Shown here in pieces: positions 52,152-61,284 of a DNA stretch of 64,000 nucleotides (its first letter is position 1; the number at the start of each line of letters is the position of its first letter). The stretch spans positions 1,178,001 through 1,242,000 of the forward strand of contig NZ_CP139971.1 of NCBI RefSeq assembly GCF_034424545.1. Reading direction: 5' to 3'. Position numbers and translations under genes: made by a program. The notes under the pieces are model-generated. The model did no database searches, was not told where the DNA came from, and saw only the letters and a list, made by a program, of their open reading frames with translations. This DNA is from Trinickia caryophylli (lineage in GTDB: Bacteria > Pseudomonadota > Gammaproteobacteria > Burkholderiales > Burkholderiaceae).

Positions 52152-53552
52152 CTAGAAAATCTTGTCAGGATTGAGAATGCCGTGGGGATCGAGTGCCGTC
52201 TTGATTCGCTGCATCAATTGCACAGCGGCATCGCCAGCCTCGCGCCGTAAAAACGCTTTCTTGTGAAAGCCGATTCCGTGTTCACCCGTGCAGGTTCCGC
52301 CCAGACCAATCGCGAGTTCGACGATCGCTTCGTTCAGCTTTTCCGCCTCTTCCCGCTCGGCTTCGCTGCCCGGGTCGATCACCATCAGCACGTGAAAATT
52401 GCCGTCGCCGATATGACCGAACGTCATGTGCGGGAAGTGCGCTCGCGCCATGATCCGCTCGGCACCATCGATGGATTCGGCCAGTCTGGATCGCGGCACA
52501 CAGGTGTCGGTCGCGATGATCATTGAACCGGCCCGCGAAAGCTGACAGCTGAAATACGCGTGATGGCGCGCATGCCAAAGACGGCTGCGCTCTTCCGGCC
52601 GATCGGCCCATTGGAAGTCTTCGCCGCCGTGCTGCAACGCAATTTCGCGCAGCAATTCGGTTTGCTCCTGCAATGAGCCCGGAGAACCATGAAACTCCAT
52701 AAAGAGCGTCGGCCGCTCGCGCAACGCGAGCTCGCGCGAATTGGCGTTGATCGCGCGGATCGAATTGGTGCACAGGTACTCGCTGCGCGCGATGGGCAGT
52801 CCCGATTGAATCGCATCGATGACCGTCGTCACCGCGGCATCCGCATCCTCAAAGGTGATGACCGCGGCGGACATCGCCTCAGGCAACGGAAACAGCTTCA
52901 GCGTGACTTCGGTCACGATCCCAAGCGTGCCCTCCGAGCCGACGAACAGACGCGTCAGGTCGTAGCCCGCAGACGATTTCACCGCCGACGTGCCGGTGTG
53001 GACGAGCGTTCCGTCGGCGGTGACCACCTTGAGCGCGAGTACGTTTTCGCGCATCGATCCATAGCGAACGGTATTGGTGCCGGACGCGCGCGTCGCGACC
53101 ATTCCGCCGAGCGTCGCATGCGCACCGGGATCGACCGGAAAGAACAGGCCGTCGCCGCGAAGCACTGCGTTGAGCGCTTCTTTCGTTACACCCGCCTGCA
53201 CGCTAGCCGTGAAATCGCCGGCATTCACGCCGATGATGCGATCCATCCGCGACAGGTCGATACATACGCCGCCTTTCGTGGCGAGCAGATGACCTTCCAG
53301 CGAAGAACCCGCACCAAACGCTATGGCGGGCACACGATGGGCATTGCAGAGCTTCAGGACCTCGCACACTTCATCGGTGGATTCCACGAACACCACAGCA
53401 TCGGGCGGCATGGCCCGAAACGGCGATTCACCCCGGCCGTGCTGTTCCCGCACCACGGCCGCCGTGGACAGACGCTGCCCGAACATGGCACGCAGCGTTT
53501 CGATCAGACTGTCGCTGACGCGCGACAAGGTTTCTGCGCGATGTGCCTGCAT
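52152..53552 (-). CDS. FAD-linked oxidase, D-lactate dehydrogenase / GlcD type
   Basis: 466 residues from the ATG at 53552, one base after the hydratase stop; a GTG at 53561 would touch its own Shine-Dalgarno. FAD_binding_4 domain 'VPAIAFGAGSSLEGHLLATKGGVCIDLSRMDRI', 'VDPGAHATLGGMVATRASGTNTVRYG', 'LFVGSEGTLGIVTEVTLKLFP'. The C-terminal FAD-oxidase_C domain has 'FGHIGDGNFHV' and 'GTCTGEHGIGFHKKAFL'. Oxidises a 2-hydroxy acid, or cleaves a related C-S or C-O compound by alpha-oxidation. Tightly coupled to the hydratase gene before it. Confidence 0.9.
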   Translation of the reverse strand: MQAHRAETLSRVSDSLIETLRAMFGQRLSTAAVVREQHGRGESPFRAMPPDAVVFVESTDEVCEVLKLCNAHRVPAIAFGAGSSLEGHLLATKGGVCIDLSRMDRIIGVNAGDFTASVQAGVTKEALNAVLRGDGLFFPVDPGAHATLGGMVATRASGTNTVRYGSMRENVLALKVVTADGTLVHTGTSAVKSSAGYDLTRLFVGSEGTLGIVTEVTLKLFPLPEAMSAAVITFEDADAAVTTVIDAIQSGLPIARSEYLCTNSIRAINANSRELALRERPTLFMEFHGSPGSLQEQTELLREIALQHGGEDFQWADRPEERSRLWHARHHAYFSCQLSRAGSMIIATDTCVPRSRLAESIDGAERIMARAHFPHMTFGHIGDGNFHVLMVIDPGSEAEREEAEKLNEAIVELAIGLGGTCTGEHGIGFHKKAFLRREAGDAAVQLMQRIKTALDPHGILNPDKIF

Positions 53553-53553
53553 G

Positions 53554-54294
53554 TCAGACACCCTTGAAATCTGGACGGCGCTTTTCGTGGAACGAACGCA
53601 CGCCTTCGATCGCGTCCTCGCTCTTTGTCACGCGTTCGACAAGTGCCGTGGTCCGGTACATCGTCTCCGCCGGGCTGGTGGGCAACGTCGCGGCCACCAG
53701 CGTCTTCAGTTGGGCGAGAACGAGCGGTGCGGACGACGCGAGCGTGCAGGCCATCTCCTGCGCGGCCTCGAATTGCTGACCTGGCAGCGTCAACTGATTG
53801 ACGAAGCCGACATCGAAAGCACGCGCCGCGGAAATCGGACCGCCGAGCAGCATCATTTCCATCGCGAATTTGTGGGGCACGCGTGCGCACAGCGCCGAGA
53901 TCAAGCCTTTCGAGAGGCCGATCTTCGCCTCGGGATAGATGAAACGCGCGTCTTCCGAAGCGACGCACAGATCGCAAAACGCCATGATGGCTACAGCCAT
54001 GCCGACCACCGGTCCTTGCACCGCGGCGATGAGCGGCTTGGTCAATGTCACGCCGACGCCAGGTACGCAACGCCAGAAATGTTCGGGGGGCGCACTCAGG
54101 TCGGCGCCTGCACAAAACGTCGCGCCATTTGCACATAGCAGACCGACGCGTTCATCGCCCGATTCGAGACGCGCCAGCGCGTCGGAAAGCTGATCGCACA
54201 TGGCGGCAGTCAGTGCATTGCGCTTCTCGGGCCGATCGATGGTGATGATCGCGATTCCATCCTGGGCGCGATAGCTGACGCTTCCTTCCTGCAT
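53554..54294 (-). CDS. Enoyl-CoA hydratase/isomerase family protein (operon B)
   Basis: 246 residues from the ATG at 54294, with GGGAG seven bases upstream. Crotonase segments: 'GIAIITIDRPEKRNALTAAMCDQL', 'NGATFCAGADLSAP', 'AAVQGPVVGMAVAIMAFCDLCVASEDARFIYPEAKIGLSKGL'. First gene of operon B. As in many isomerase-type members the second catalytic glutamate is not obvious. A palindrome GTAGC-T-GCTAC at 54314-54324 lies just upstream of its ribosome-binding site. Confidence 0.88.
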   Translation of the reverse strand: MQEGSVSYRAQDGIAIITIDRPEKRNALTAAMCDQLSDALARLESGDERVGLLCANGATFCAGADLSAPPEHFWRCVPGVGVTLTKPLIAAVQGPVVGMAVAIMAFCDLCVASEDARFIYPEAKIGLSKGLISALCARVPHKFAMEMMLLGGPISAARAFDVGFVNQLTLPGQQFEAAQEMACTLASSAPLVLAQLKTLVAATLPTSPAETMYRTTALVERVTKSEDAIEGVRSFHEKRRPDFKGV

Positions 54295-54940
54295 TGCAAT
54301 GTCTCCCTTGTTCGTAGCTGCTACCGTGAGAGTCACTGTAGAGAGATACGCCGCAGCGGAGAAGCAAGTTATTTTCGGTTTTTATTAACTAAAATCGAAT
54401 CAATCTGGACAGACCGCGCAGCGTCAGGCTCAGGCGGGAAAGCGCCGACCGGCAACTGCGGCGGCGGCCGGGCGGCTGCCTGCAAAGAACTCATAGCTGA
54501 GGCAGCGGGTTCGCGCACAGTTCGATCGATGGTCCACCTTCGTTTTGCAATATCTCTGGAAGCGGTAAATCCTTGTGGTGCGGCACGCGGTCGATGGCGT
54601 AAATAGCCACGGTAATGGGAGGTGCGCAGAGCGATCGCCCGGCACATGCACGCGCCACCGGCGTTCTGGCAATTACGCGGCGGGAACGTTGTCACCAACC
54701 TCGCCGATGATTTCGAATGCGCGCGGTTTAATGTGCAGACCAATATGGCCGCGGCGCGCCGGATAACCTGCTCGACGCCTGGCGGCAAAATGACAGCTTC
54801 AGCTGCGGAAAGCCTGGAACTCGCGTTTCGGCGCGCCGGCAACGCCGTCGACCTCTTGCGCGACAGCAAGCGTCGTGCTTTTTCACAGCAAGCGCGCAGA
54901 AATGGACGTCTGGAACTCTTTGATCTGAGCGTGCAGGCTA
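54295..54940. other. Intergenic region with no supported gene
   Basis: 646 bases between operon B and an IS element. It contains the short palindrome at 54314-54324 and the AT-rich stretch ATTTTCGGTTTTTATTAACTA near 54371, a plausible promoter area for operon B. Open frames exist on both strands but have low-complexity Arg/Ala composition or run into the IS end, and none resembles a known family. Confidence 0.5.
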
Positions 54941-54999
54941 TGTCCACTGTTTTCGATGAACTGACCCCACGAAGTTGGACACCCTTTTAGAGGTTCTGG

Positions 55000-55539
55000 G
55001 TGAAATACAGCGAGAAGAAGAAACTGTCGGCGACGAAGGATTACTGCACCGGCCACGCCGGGGTGAAGAGAGTTGCGGCCCGCCACAACGTGGATGTTTC
55101 GTCACTTCGGAAGTGGATAGCGGCATATCAAGCGCACGGCGAGGAAGGTCTACGAACAAGAACTAGCCGCGTGCGGTATAGCGCTGAGTTCAAGGCCGCA
55201 GTTGTGAAGCGGATGCGGAAGGAAGGCCTTTCATTCCGTCAGGTCGCAGCGCTCGCGAACGTTCGCAATTTCAATATCATTGCAGTTTGGGAGCGGCAGT
55301 ATGATGACGGTAGTCTGGCCGCGGGACGTTCGCGGCCTGCAACCTACACCCTCAGAATGCCGAAACCACCGACATCAGAAAACAAGCCGGCAGCGGATGC
55401 AGACCGCAGCCGCGAGGATCTGCTTGCTGAAGTGCAGCAGCTGCGCATGGAGAACGAATATTTAAAAAAGCTCGACGCCTTGGTTCAAGCGAAGACGAAA
55501 GCAGCTCGGCAGAAAAAGCGCAAATCGTACTTGAACTGA
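55000..55539 (+). CDS. IS3-family transposase OrfA (InsJ-like double HTH)
   Basis: 179 residues from a GTG at 55000. Two helix-turn-helix units: 'YCTGHAGVKRVAARHNVDVSSLRKWIAAYQAHGEEGLR' and 'GLSFRQVAALANVRNFNIIAVWERQYDDG', followed by a coiled-coil 'LLAEVQQLRMENEYLKKLDALVQ'. Intact, but its OrfB partner is broken, so it has no enzymatic function of its own. Confidence 0.85.
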   Translation: MKYSEKKKLSATKDYCTGHAGVKRVAARHNVDVSSLRKWIAAYQAHGEEGLRTRTSRVRYSAEFKAAVVKRMRKEGLSFRQVAALANVRNFNIIAVWERQYDDGSLAAGRSRPATYTLRMPKPPTSENKPAADADRSREDLLAEVQQLRMENEYLKKLDALVQAKTKAARQKKRKSYLN

Positions 55540-56135
55540 GGCAGCGTTACCCCCTTGCAGCCGTCCTTAAAGGGCGAGCTGTCCCTGAAGTCATGCATTC
55601 GACGCAAGATCGCTCCCAACGTTCTGAAGCGGAAATTTGGTGCATCTCGCCCCAATCAGAAGTGGGTAACGGACGTGACTGAGTTCAACGTCGGCGGCCA
55701 GAAGCTCTATCTTTCTCCGGTTCTTGATCTTTACAACGGCGAAATTATCGCCTACGAGACGGCACGACGTCCGCTATTCGACATGGTCAACACGATGCTA
55801 AGTAAGGCCTTTGTGAAGCTTGGGCCACGTGACAAGCCGATATTGCATTCCGATCAAGGCTGGCAGTACCAGATGCCTGTTTATAGCCGTCGACTAAAAC
55901 AGCAGAGAGTCAGACAGAGCATGTCGCGTAAAGGAAATTGCCTTGTAACGCCACGATGGAAAGCTTCTTCGGAACGATCAAGTCCGAATTCTTCCACCCA
56001 AACAGGTTTCGCAACATCGTCGAACTGCAAGCTGGCATCAAAGACTACATTCACTATTACAACCATGATCGAATCAAGCTAAGATTACGCGGACTTAGTC
56101 CAGTTCAATACCGGATGAAATATAAGCACCACTAA
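55503..56135 (+). pseudogene. IS3-family transposase OrfB, deleted and frameshifted
   Basis: The N-terminus 'SAEKAQIVLELRQRYPLAAV' is joined near 55600 to the middle segment 'KIAPNVLKRKFGASRPNQKW' without the roughly 75 residues between. The rve core ('VTDVTEFNVGGQKLYLSPVLD', 'ILHSDQGWQYQM') then runs to about 55945. There a lost base moves the frame, and the end resumes as 'NATMESFFGTIKSEFFHPNR' to 56135. Non-functional. Confidence 0.85.
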
Positions 56136-56190
56136 CGTCAACGTGTCCAACATTCCGGGGTCAGTTCATTCGAATCAGTGGACACCTTTC

Positions 56191-56670
56191 ATGACAGAAG
56201 AACACTCAGAAACGACTGGGGTGAAGGTCATCAACGTCGGTCGGGACGGCAAGCGCAGATATGACCGGCAAACCAAACAGAAGTTGGTGGAAGCGTGTCT
56301 TGAACCAGGTGCTTCGGTCGCCGGGCTCGCACTCAAGCATGGGGTCAACGCCAACTTGCTGCGCAAGTGGATCAAGCTGCATCAGCAGCGACTGGCTGGC
56401 ACGTCCCCACAGCCAGCGCCGACTGGCACAGCTTTCGTTCCGGTGGTCGAAGTCGATAGTCACGAAGCGGTGGTCGCGCCCGCATCTGCGAAGGCACACC
56501 GCCACACCCCCGCAGCAAGGGCGTCGTCGCCGGCGATGACTTCGGCACGGTTGATGGTGCAGATGCCCAACGGCGTCACACTCCGGTTTGAATGCAGCGG
56601 CAATGACGCGCCGTTGCTATCGGCCATGATCGAGACGCTAGGACGGTGCGATGTTCCGCCTGGACGATGA
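56191..56670 (+). CDS. tnpA: IS66 accessory protein TnpA
   Basis: 159 residues from the ATG at 56191. HTH: 'RYDRQTKQKLVEACLEPGASVAGLALKHGVNANLLRKWIKLHQQRL'. The C-terminal block 'VQMPNGVTLRFECSGNDAPLLSAMIETLGRC' is the conserved TnpA end. Overlaps tnpB by 20 bases, as usual in IS66. Confidence 0.9.
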   Translation: MTEEHSETTGVKVINVGRDGKRRYDRQTKQKLVEACLEPGASVAGLALKHGVNANLLRKWIKLHQQRLAGTSPQPAPTGTAFVPVVEVDSHEAVVAPASAKAHRHTPAARASSPAMTSARLMVQMPNGVTLRFECSGNDAPLLSAMIETLGRCDVPPGR

Positions 56671-57001
56671 ACTGAAGGTCTATGTGCATCGTGACGCCGT
56701 TGACTTCCGCAAGAGCATCAACGGTCTCGCAGCCATCGTCGAGCAGTCAACGAAGCTCGACCCATTTGCGCGTGCGGTTTATGTGTTCAGCAATCAGCGG
56801 CGCGACCGCATCAAGATGCTGCTGTGGGACCGTAACGGCTTCTGGCTTCTCATGAAACGCCTCGAGCAGGACCGCTTCGTATGGCCGCGCAAGGAAGCGG
56901 TGCTCGTGCTGCGAACAGAGCAACTTCACTGGCTGCTGGAGGGCATCGACATCGAAGCGATGCGCGCGCATCCGAGGCGTTATTATCAGCGCGTGACCTG
57001 A
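56651..57001 (+). CDS. tnpB: IS66 accessory protein TnpB
   Basis: 116 residues. 'ELKVYVHRDAVDFRKSINGLAAIVEQSTKLDPFARAVYVFSNQRRDRIKMLLWDRNGFWLLMKRLEQDRFVWP' is the standard TnpB sequence. Complete. Confidence 0.92.
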   Translation: MFRLDDELKVYVHRDAVDFRKSINGLAAIVEQSTKLDPFARAVYVFSNQRRDRIKMLLWDRNGFWLLMKRLEQDRFVWPRKEAVLVLRTEQLHWLLEGIDIEAMRAHPRRYYQRVT

Positions 57002-57034
57002 AACGAGAACCGGCATCGCTGGTCTAATTCAGCG

Positions 57035-57883
57035 ATGTCGCCGTCATCCTCTTCCTCTACCGACGAACTGCAGGCGCTGCGCGCAGAACTCGCTGCCATG
57101 AAGGGCGAGTTGCGTGTGGTGACAGTCGAACGCGATTTGTTGCGCGAGAGACTTAAGGCCTATCAGCGGCAGTTGTTTGCTTCCAGGAGCGAAGTGCGCG
57201 GTGCTGAGCAACGCGACCTCTTCCTGAACGAAGCAGAAGCGCTCGCAACGGGTTGCGAACCGGCGCAACAGGCCGAAACAGAACAGAGCGTCGAAGTCGG
57301 CGCGCATGAACGCAGGAAGCGTGGGCGCAAACCGTTAAACCCGATGCTGCCTCGCGAGGTCGTGCGCCATGAGTTGCCCGAATCAGAACGCGTCTGCGCA
57401 CATGACGGCCACGCACTGGTCGAGATCGGCGCCGAGATCAGCGAGCAACCCGATATCGTGCCGCAGCAGGTTCGCGTCATTCAGCACCAGCGAATCAAAC
57501 ACGCATGCCCTTGCTGCGACCTTGGCATCAAGGTGACGCCGGCACCTTCGCGCATCATCCCGAAGGGCCTACTCACTGAATCAGCGCTTGCATGGGTGGT
57601 TGTGAGTAAGTTTGCTGACGCGCTGCCGCTGTACCGGATCGCCGCGTTGCTGCACCGTTTCGGTGGCGATCTCTCACGCGGTACGCTGGCAGCAAGCGTA
57701 GTGCGCGTCGGCATGGCAGTGCAGCCGCTGATTAACCTGATGCGCGACCACCTGCTCGAGGCCGACATCGTCTACGGCGATGAAACGACGGTGCAGGTAC
57801 TAAAAGAGCCAGGCCGTGCTGCACAACGCAAGAGCTACATGTGGGCGCAGATGAACGGTACCGGACCACCAGTGCGAATGTTC
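57035..57883 (+). pseudogene. IS66 transposase TnpC, truncated
   Basis: 283 codons remain: coiled coil, 'GRKPLNPMLPREVVRHELPESERVC' and the start of the catalytic core up to 'VYGDETTVQVLKEPGRAAQRKSYMWAQMNGTGPPVRMF'. The frame then enters the 54-bp IS66 terminus and stops at 57916. The second and third catalytic acids are lost. Confidence 0.88.
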
Positions 57884-57937
57884 GTAAGCGCGCGATCTAG
57901 CACACCGAGCTCATAGGGGTGCACGGAGGTTGACGTG
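57884..57937 (+). repeat. 54-bp IS66 terminus, identical to 37951-38004
   Basis: Begins GTAAGCGCGCGATCTAGCAC and ends GGAGGTTGACGTG, base for base the same as the outer end of the IS66 at 37951, in the same orientation. To its left is the tnpC of another IS66, to its right the interior of an ABC ATPase gene, so it marks an insertion followed by deletion of nearly all of that element. Confidence 0.92.
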
Positions 57938-57939
57938 TC

Positions 57940-59301
57940 GCGCCCACCGAAGGTCAGGTCACGGTGCGCGGCACCCCGGTGCGATTCTCGTCTCCACTCG
58001 ACGCGCTCAACGCAGGCATCTCGACCGTGTTTCAGGAGTTTTCGCTGGTCCGCAATCTGACCGTGGCCGAGACGATGTTCCTCGGCCGCGAGCCGAAGCG
58101 CGGACTTTATAGCGTGGACCGCAGGCGCATGGAGGAAGAAGCGCGCGCGGCGCTCGGCTATATCGGCCTGAAGATCGATCCGCGCCGCCTGGTGAGTTCG
58201 CTCACCGTCGCGGAGCAGCAATCGGTCGAGATCGCGAAGGGACTGGCGGTCAGCGCGGACATCTTCATCTTCGACGAGCCGACCGCCGCGCTCAACACAA
58301 AGGACGTAGAGCGTATCGAATCGTTGCTGCTCAAGCTGCGCGATCAGGGCAAGTGCATCTTCTACATCTCACATCGGATGCGGGAAATTTTCGATCTGTG
58401 CGATACGGCGACGGTGCTCAAGGACGGCAAGCTGGTCGGCTCATACGCCACCGCCGACTTGACCCCCGACCGTCTGCTCTCTCTCATGGTGGGACGTGAT
58501 GTGGAGCATCTCTATCCGCCGCGTGCGGCGTATCACAACGGCGCGGCGCTGAAAGTGAGCGCGCTGAGCACCGCACCGGGCCGCACCGGTGTGGATTTCG
58601 ATGTGAGGCGCGGCGAAATTGTCGCGCTCGGCGGACTCGAAGGTCAGGGACAGCGCGATATCGTTCGCTCACTCGCGGGCGTGATGAAAGGCTGCACGGG
58701 CAAGCTCGAACTGCAACGCCGTTCGGGCGCGGCGATCTCGTTGCGACCGCGTGCGGGCGTACGCCGCGCGCTGTCGAATGGGCTGGCCTTCATGCCGGAA
58801 GACCGCAAGGGCGAAGGCCTCTATCTCGACTTGCCGATTCGCGACAACCTCACGCTCGGCGTGCATCAACGCAAGCATCCGTGGGACATCGCGCGGCCAC
58901 TCGCGGCGCTTGTCAAGCGGCTCTCCGACGAACTACGGATTCGCTCTGCCAGCGCGGCGCAAGCGGTCGTGAGCCTGTCCGGCGGCAATCAGCAGAAGGT
59001 GATGCTCGGACGCTGGATCGCCATTGACGCCGATGTACTGCTGATCGAAGAGCCGACACGCGGCGTCGATGTCGGGGCGAAAGTCGAAATCTACAACGCG
59101 TTGCGCACTTTCTGCGAGCGTGGTGGCGCGGTGATCTTCACGTCCCGCGAATTGCCCGAAGTGATCGGCTTGGCCGACCGCGTTCTGGTCGTGAGCGATC
59201 ATCGCATCGTCAAGGAAATCGATGCGAAAGACGCCACCGAGGAGGACATTCTCCAGGCCGCCGTCGCCCGTACCGAAACGCTTGCAGGAGCCACAGCATG
59301 A
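57940..59301 (+). pseudogene. Sugar/polyol ABC importer ATPase (RbsA-like), N-terminus deleted
   Basis: The frame is open from the IS66 scar. It starts in mid-domain at 'APTEGQVTVRGTPVRFSSPL', about 55 residues into a normal RbsA-type protein, so the first Walker A (GxNGAGKST) is gone. Remaining are the first-domain signature and Walker B ('SSLTVAEQQSVEIAKGLAVSADIFIFDEPTAAL') and the whole second domain with 'LSGGNQQKVMLGRWIAIDADVLLIEEPTRGVDVG'. A GTG at 57964 could give a 445-residue product. RbsA-like proteins need the first site, so import is probably impaired. Overlaps the permease gene by four bases. Confidence 0.85.
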
Positions 59302-60236
59302 TTCAGCGCCTTACTTCGTTCCGGGCCGATCGCACCGGCGGCCAGTATGTGTCGGGCGCACTCCTGGTCCTCGCGATCGTCGCTCTGGCGGTCTCGTTCG
59401 CGAGCTTCCGGACGCCCCAGAACCTCGGCAATCTTATCGTGCAGGCCACGCCGCTGATGGTCGTCGCACTCGGCCAGACCTTGCCGATTCTCACCGGCGG
59501 TCTCGATCTGTCGGTCGGTGTCGTCATGAGTCTGTCGACATGCATTCTCGCCACCACCGGCTCGCCCGCGCTCGCGATCACGCTGACCATCCTGAGCGCC
59601 GCGCTCCTCGGCATCGTGAACGGTGTCGGCGTGACGCGATTTCGCGTGCATCCGATCATCATGACCTTGTCCACCGGAACGGTGCTGCAAGGCATCGTGC
59701 TGCTCGTGCAGCCGTCGCCCGGCGGCAGCGTCTGGCCGATGCTTCCCGCCGCTGTGGGCAACTCGGTGATGGGCGTGCCGATCGCGCTGCTGTGGGTCGC
59801 GCTGGCGATCTGGTTCGCGTGGTCGCTGCTGCATCGCTCGCGGCTCGGCCTGCATGTCTATGCGGTCGGCGGCGGCGCGGACAACGCGGCGCTCGCGGGC
59901 GTGTCCGTTACGCGCATGACCATCGCGTCATATGTTATTTGTGCGCTGTTCGCGGCGGTCGCCGGCATTTTCCTCGCCGGGCGCATCTCCTCTGGCGATC
60001 CGTGGGTCGGCGCCTCGTACGGACTCGACTCGGTGGCCGCCGTCGCACTCGGCGGCACGCAACTGAGCGGCGGGATCGGCGGGCCGCTCGGCACGGCCTT
60101 CGGCGCGTTGCTGCTAAGTATCGTCGGCAACGCGATGAATATCGTGCAGATCAACCCATTCCTTCTGTCCGTGGTCAACGGCGCGCTGCTGTTGTTCGCC
60201 GTCTGTCTGCGTCGCCGCAAAGAAATCGGAATCTAA
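59298..60236 (+). CDS. Sugar/polyol ABC importer permease 1 (RbsC-like)
   Basis: 312 residues with eight to ten predicted membrane helices. 'LGQTLPILTGGLDLSVGVVMSLSTCILA' is the BPD_transp_2 hallmark ('GGIDLSVG') and 'GGTQLSGGIGGPLGTAFGALLLSIVGNAMNIV' the conserved C-terminal block. Coupled to the truncated ATPase by an ATGA overlap and followed by a second permease after four bases. Confidence 0.9.
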   Translation: MIQRLTSFRADRTGGQYVSGALLVLAIVALAVSFASFRTPQNLGNLIVQATPLMVVALGQTLPILTGGLDLSVGVVMSLSTCILATTGSPALAITLTILSAALLGIVNGVGVTRFRVHPIIMTLSTGTVLQGIVLLVQPSPGGSVWPMLPAAVGNSVMGVPIALLWVALAIWFAWSLLHRSRLGLHVYAVGGGADNAALAGVSVTRMTIASYVICALFAAVAGIFLAGRISSGDPWVGASYGLDSVAAVALGGTQLSGGIGGPLGTAFGALLLSIVGNAMNIVQINPFLLSVVNGALLLFAVCLRRRKEIGI

Positions 60237-60240
60237 AGTC

Positions 60241-61236
60241 ATGCCCGTCCAACCTATCTCCGAAGCCGGAAACCTTTCGATGCGCGCCGCGCCACGCTTC
60301 GAACTCCGCAGGCTCTTCGTCGCGGTGCCGCCGTCCATCTTCGTGCTCGCCGCCCTGCTGCTGTTCTGTGTGTTCTTTCGCCCCGTGCTGTTGCAACTGC
60401 CGTTTCAGATGGTGATCGCGCGTCAGGCCGCCCCGCTCGGCCTGGCCGTCGCCGCGCAAATGATCGTGATGCGATGCCGCTCCATCGACCTGTCTGTGGG
60501 CGGCGTCTTCGTGATGACGAACTATCTGATCACCACCGCGCCTCTCAACGACATGTCCGCGCCAATGCTGATTTTCGGCGCGCTCGCGATAGGCGCGCTG
60601 ATCGGCCTCGTCAACGGCGTGCTCATTACGAAGTTCCGCGCGTCCGCCGTGATCGCCACGCTGGCGATAGCCTCCATTCTCACCGGCACCGTACTGTTCC
60701 TGAGCTCCGGCAGCAGCCCGGGATCGGTGCCGGACGCGGTGCAGGTACTCGGCAGCGCGAAGCTCGGCATCGTGCCGATCGCAACGGTGATCTGGGTGGG
60801 CGTGCTGCTGCTCCTCGCGATTCCGTTGCGCTTCATGGTGTTCGGCCGTCTGCTCAAAGCGGTCGGCAGCAATCCGGTCGCGGCCACGTTGTCGGGTCTG
60901 CCGGTCGAGGGCGTGTTTATCGCCTCGCATGTCGCTGCGGGACTGCTCGCGGCGGCGGGCGGTCTGCTGTTGTCGGGCTACGTCGGCGTGAGCACGACCA
61001 GCGTGGGCACCGATGTCGTGATGAATTCGATCGCAGGCGTGATCCTCGGCGGCATTACGTTTGGCGGCGGTCGCGGCGGATTGATCGGCCCGTGCGCGGC
61101 TGCCTTCGCGCTCACGCTCCTCTTCAATGTGCTCAACGCGTATGGCGCGGGCGAGTCGGGCAAGCTGATCGTACAAGGTCTGGCGATCGCGGGCGCTGCC
61201 ATTCTTGCGGGCATGGCTGGGCGCACGCGTCGTTGA
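60241..61236 (+). CDS. Sugar/polyol ABC importer permease 2 (RbsC-like)
   Basis: 331 residues; an internal ATG at 60280 is an alternative start. 'AAQMIVMRCRSIDLSVGGVFVMTNYLI' and 'IAGVILGGITFGGGRGGLIGPCAAAFALTLLFNVLNAYG' mark a BPD_transp_2 permease. Two different permease genes with one double-domain ATPase imply a heterodimeric channel. No periplasmic binding protein gene is visible; it may have been upstream of the deleted segment. Confidence 0.9.
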   Translation: MPVQPISEAGNLSMRAAPRFELRRLFVAVPPSIFVLAALLLFCVFFRPVLLQLPFQMVIARQAAPLGLAVAAQMIVMRCRSIDLSVGGVFVMTNYLITTAPLNDMSAPMLIFGALAIGALIGLVNGVLITKFRASAVIATLAIASILTGTVLFLSSGSSPGSVPDAVQVLGSAKLGIVPIATVIWVGVLLLLAIPLRFMVFGRLLKAVGSNPVAATLSGLPVEGVFIASHVAAGLLAAAGGLLLSGYVGVSTTSVGTDVVMNSIAGVILGGITFGGGRGGLIGPCAAAFALTLLFNVLNAYGAGESGKLIVQGLAIAGAAILAGMAGRTRR

Positions 61237-61284
61237 ATGTTGGCGACGGATCACGTCGCTTCTAAAGGTTCCAGATTTCGAGTT

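Larger units (their letters stand above)
54941..56184 (+). mobile_element. Decayed IS3-family element (IS150-like group), 1244 bp
   Basis: Long inverted repeats: TGTCCACTGTTTTCGATGAA at 54941 and the complement of TTCATTCGAATCAGTGGACA ending at 56184, both followed inward by CTGACCCC and GTTGGACAC. orfA is open; orfB has an internal deletion of about 75 codons and a frameshift. The two flanks show no short target duplication. The right end is only six bases from the start of the tnpA gene of the adjoining IS66, so it probably landed in that element's terminus. Confidence 0.85.
56185..57883 (+). mobile_element. Second IS66-family element, truncated at both ends
   Basis: Contains tnpA, tnpB and the first 283 codons of tnpC in the usual overlapping order. 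The left terminus is missing up to six bases before tnpA, where the IS3-type element ends. The right part is replaced at 57884 by a 54-bp piece identical to the end of the other IS66. It is a different IS66 lineage: its TnpB and TnpC differ widely from those at 38-40 kb. Confidence 0.88.

Noticed and set aside
54369..54990. Open frames on both strands in the gap before the IS3 element
   Set aside because: Low-complexity, no ribosome-binding site and the plus-strand frame ends inside the IS inverted repeat.
37951..57937. Classical IS66 composite transposon
   Set aside because: The two 54-bp ends are direct, only one side retains an element of that lineage and no target duplication is seen; the arrangement is noted as a finding without calling it a transposon.
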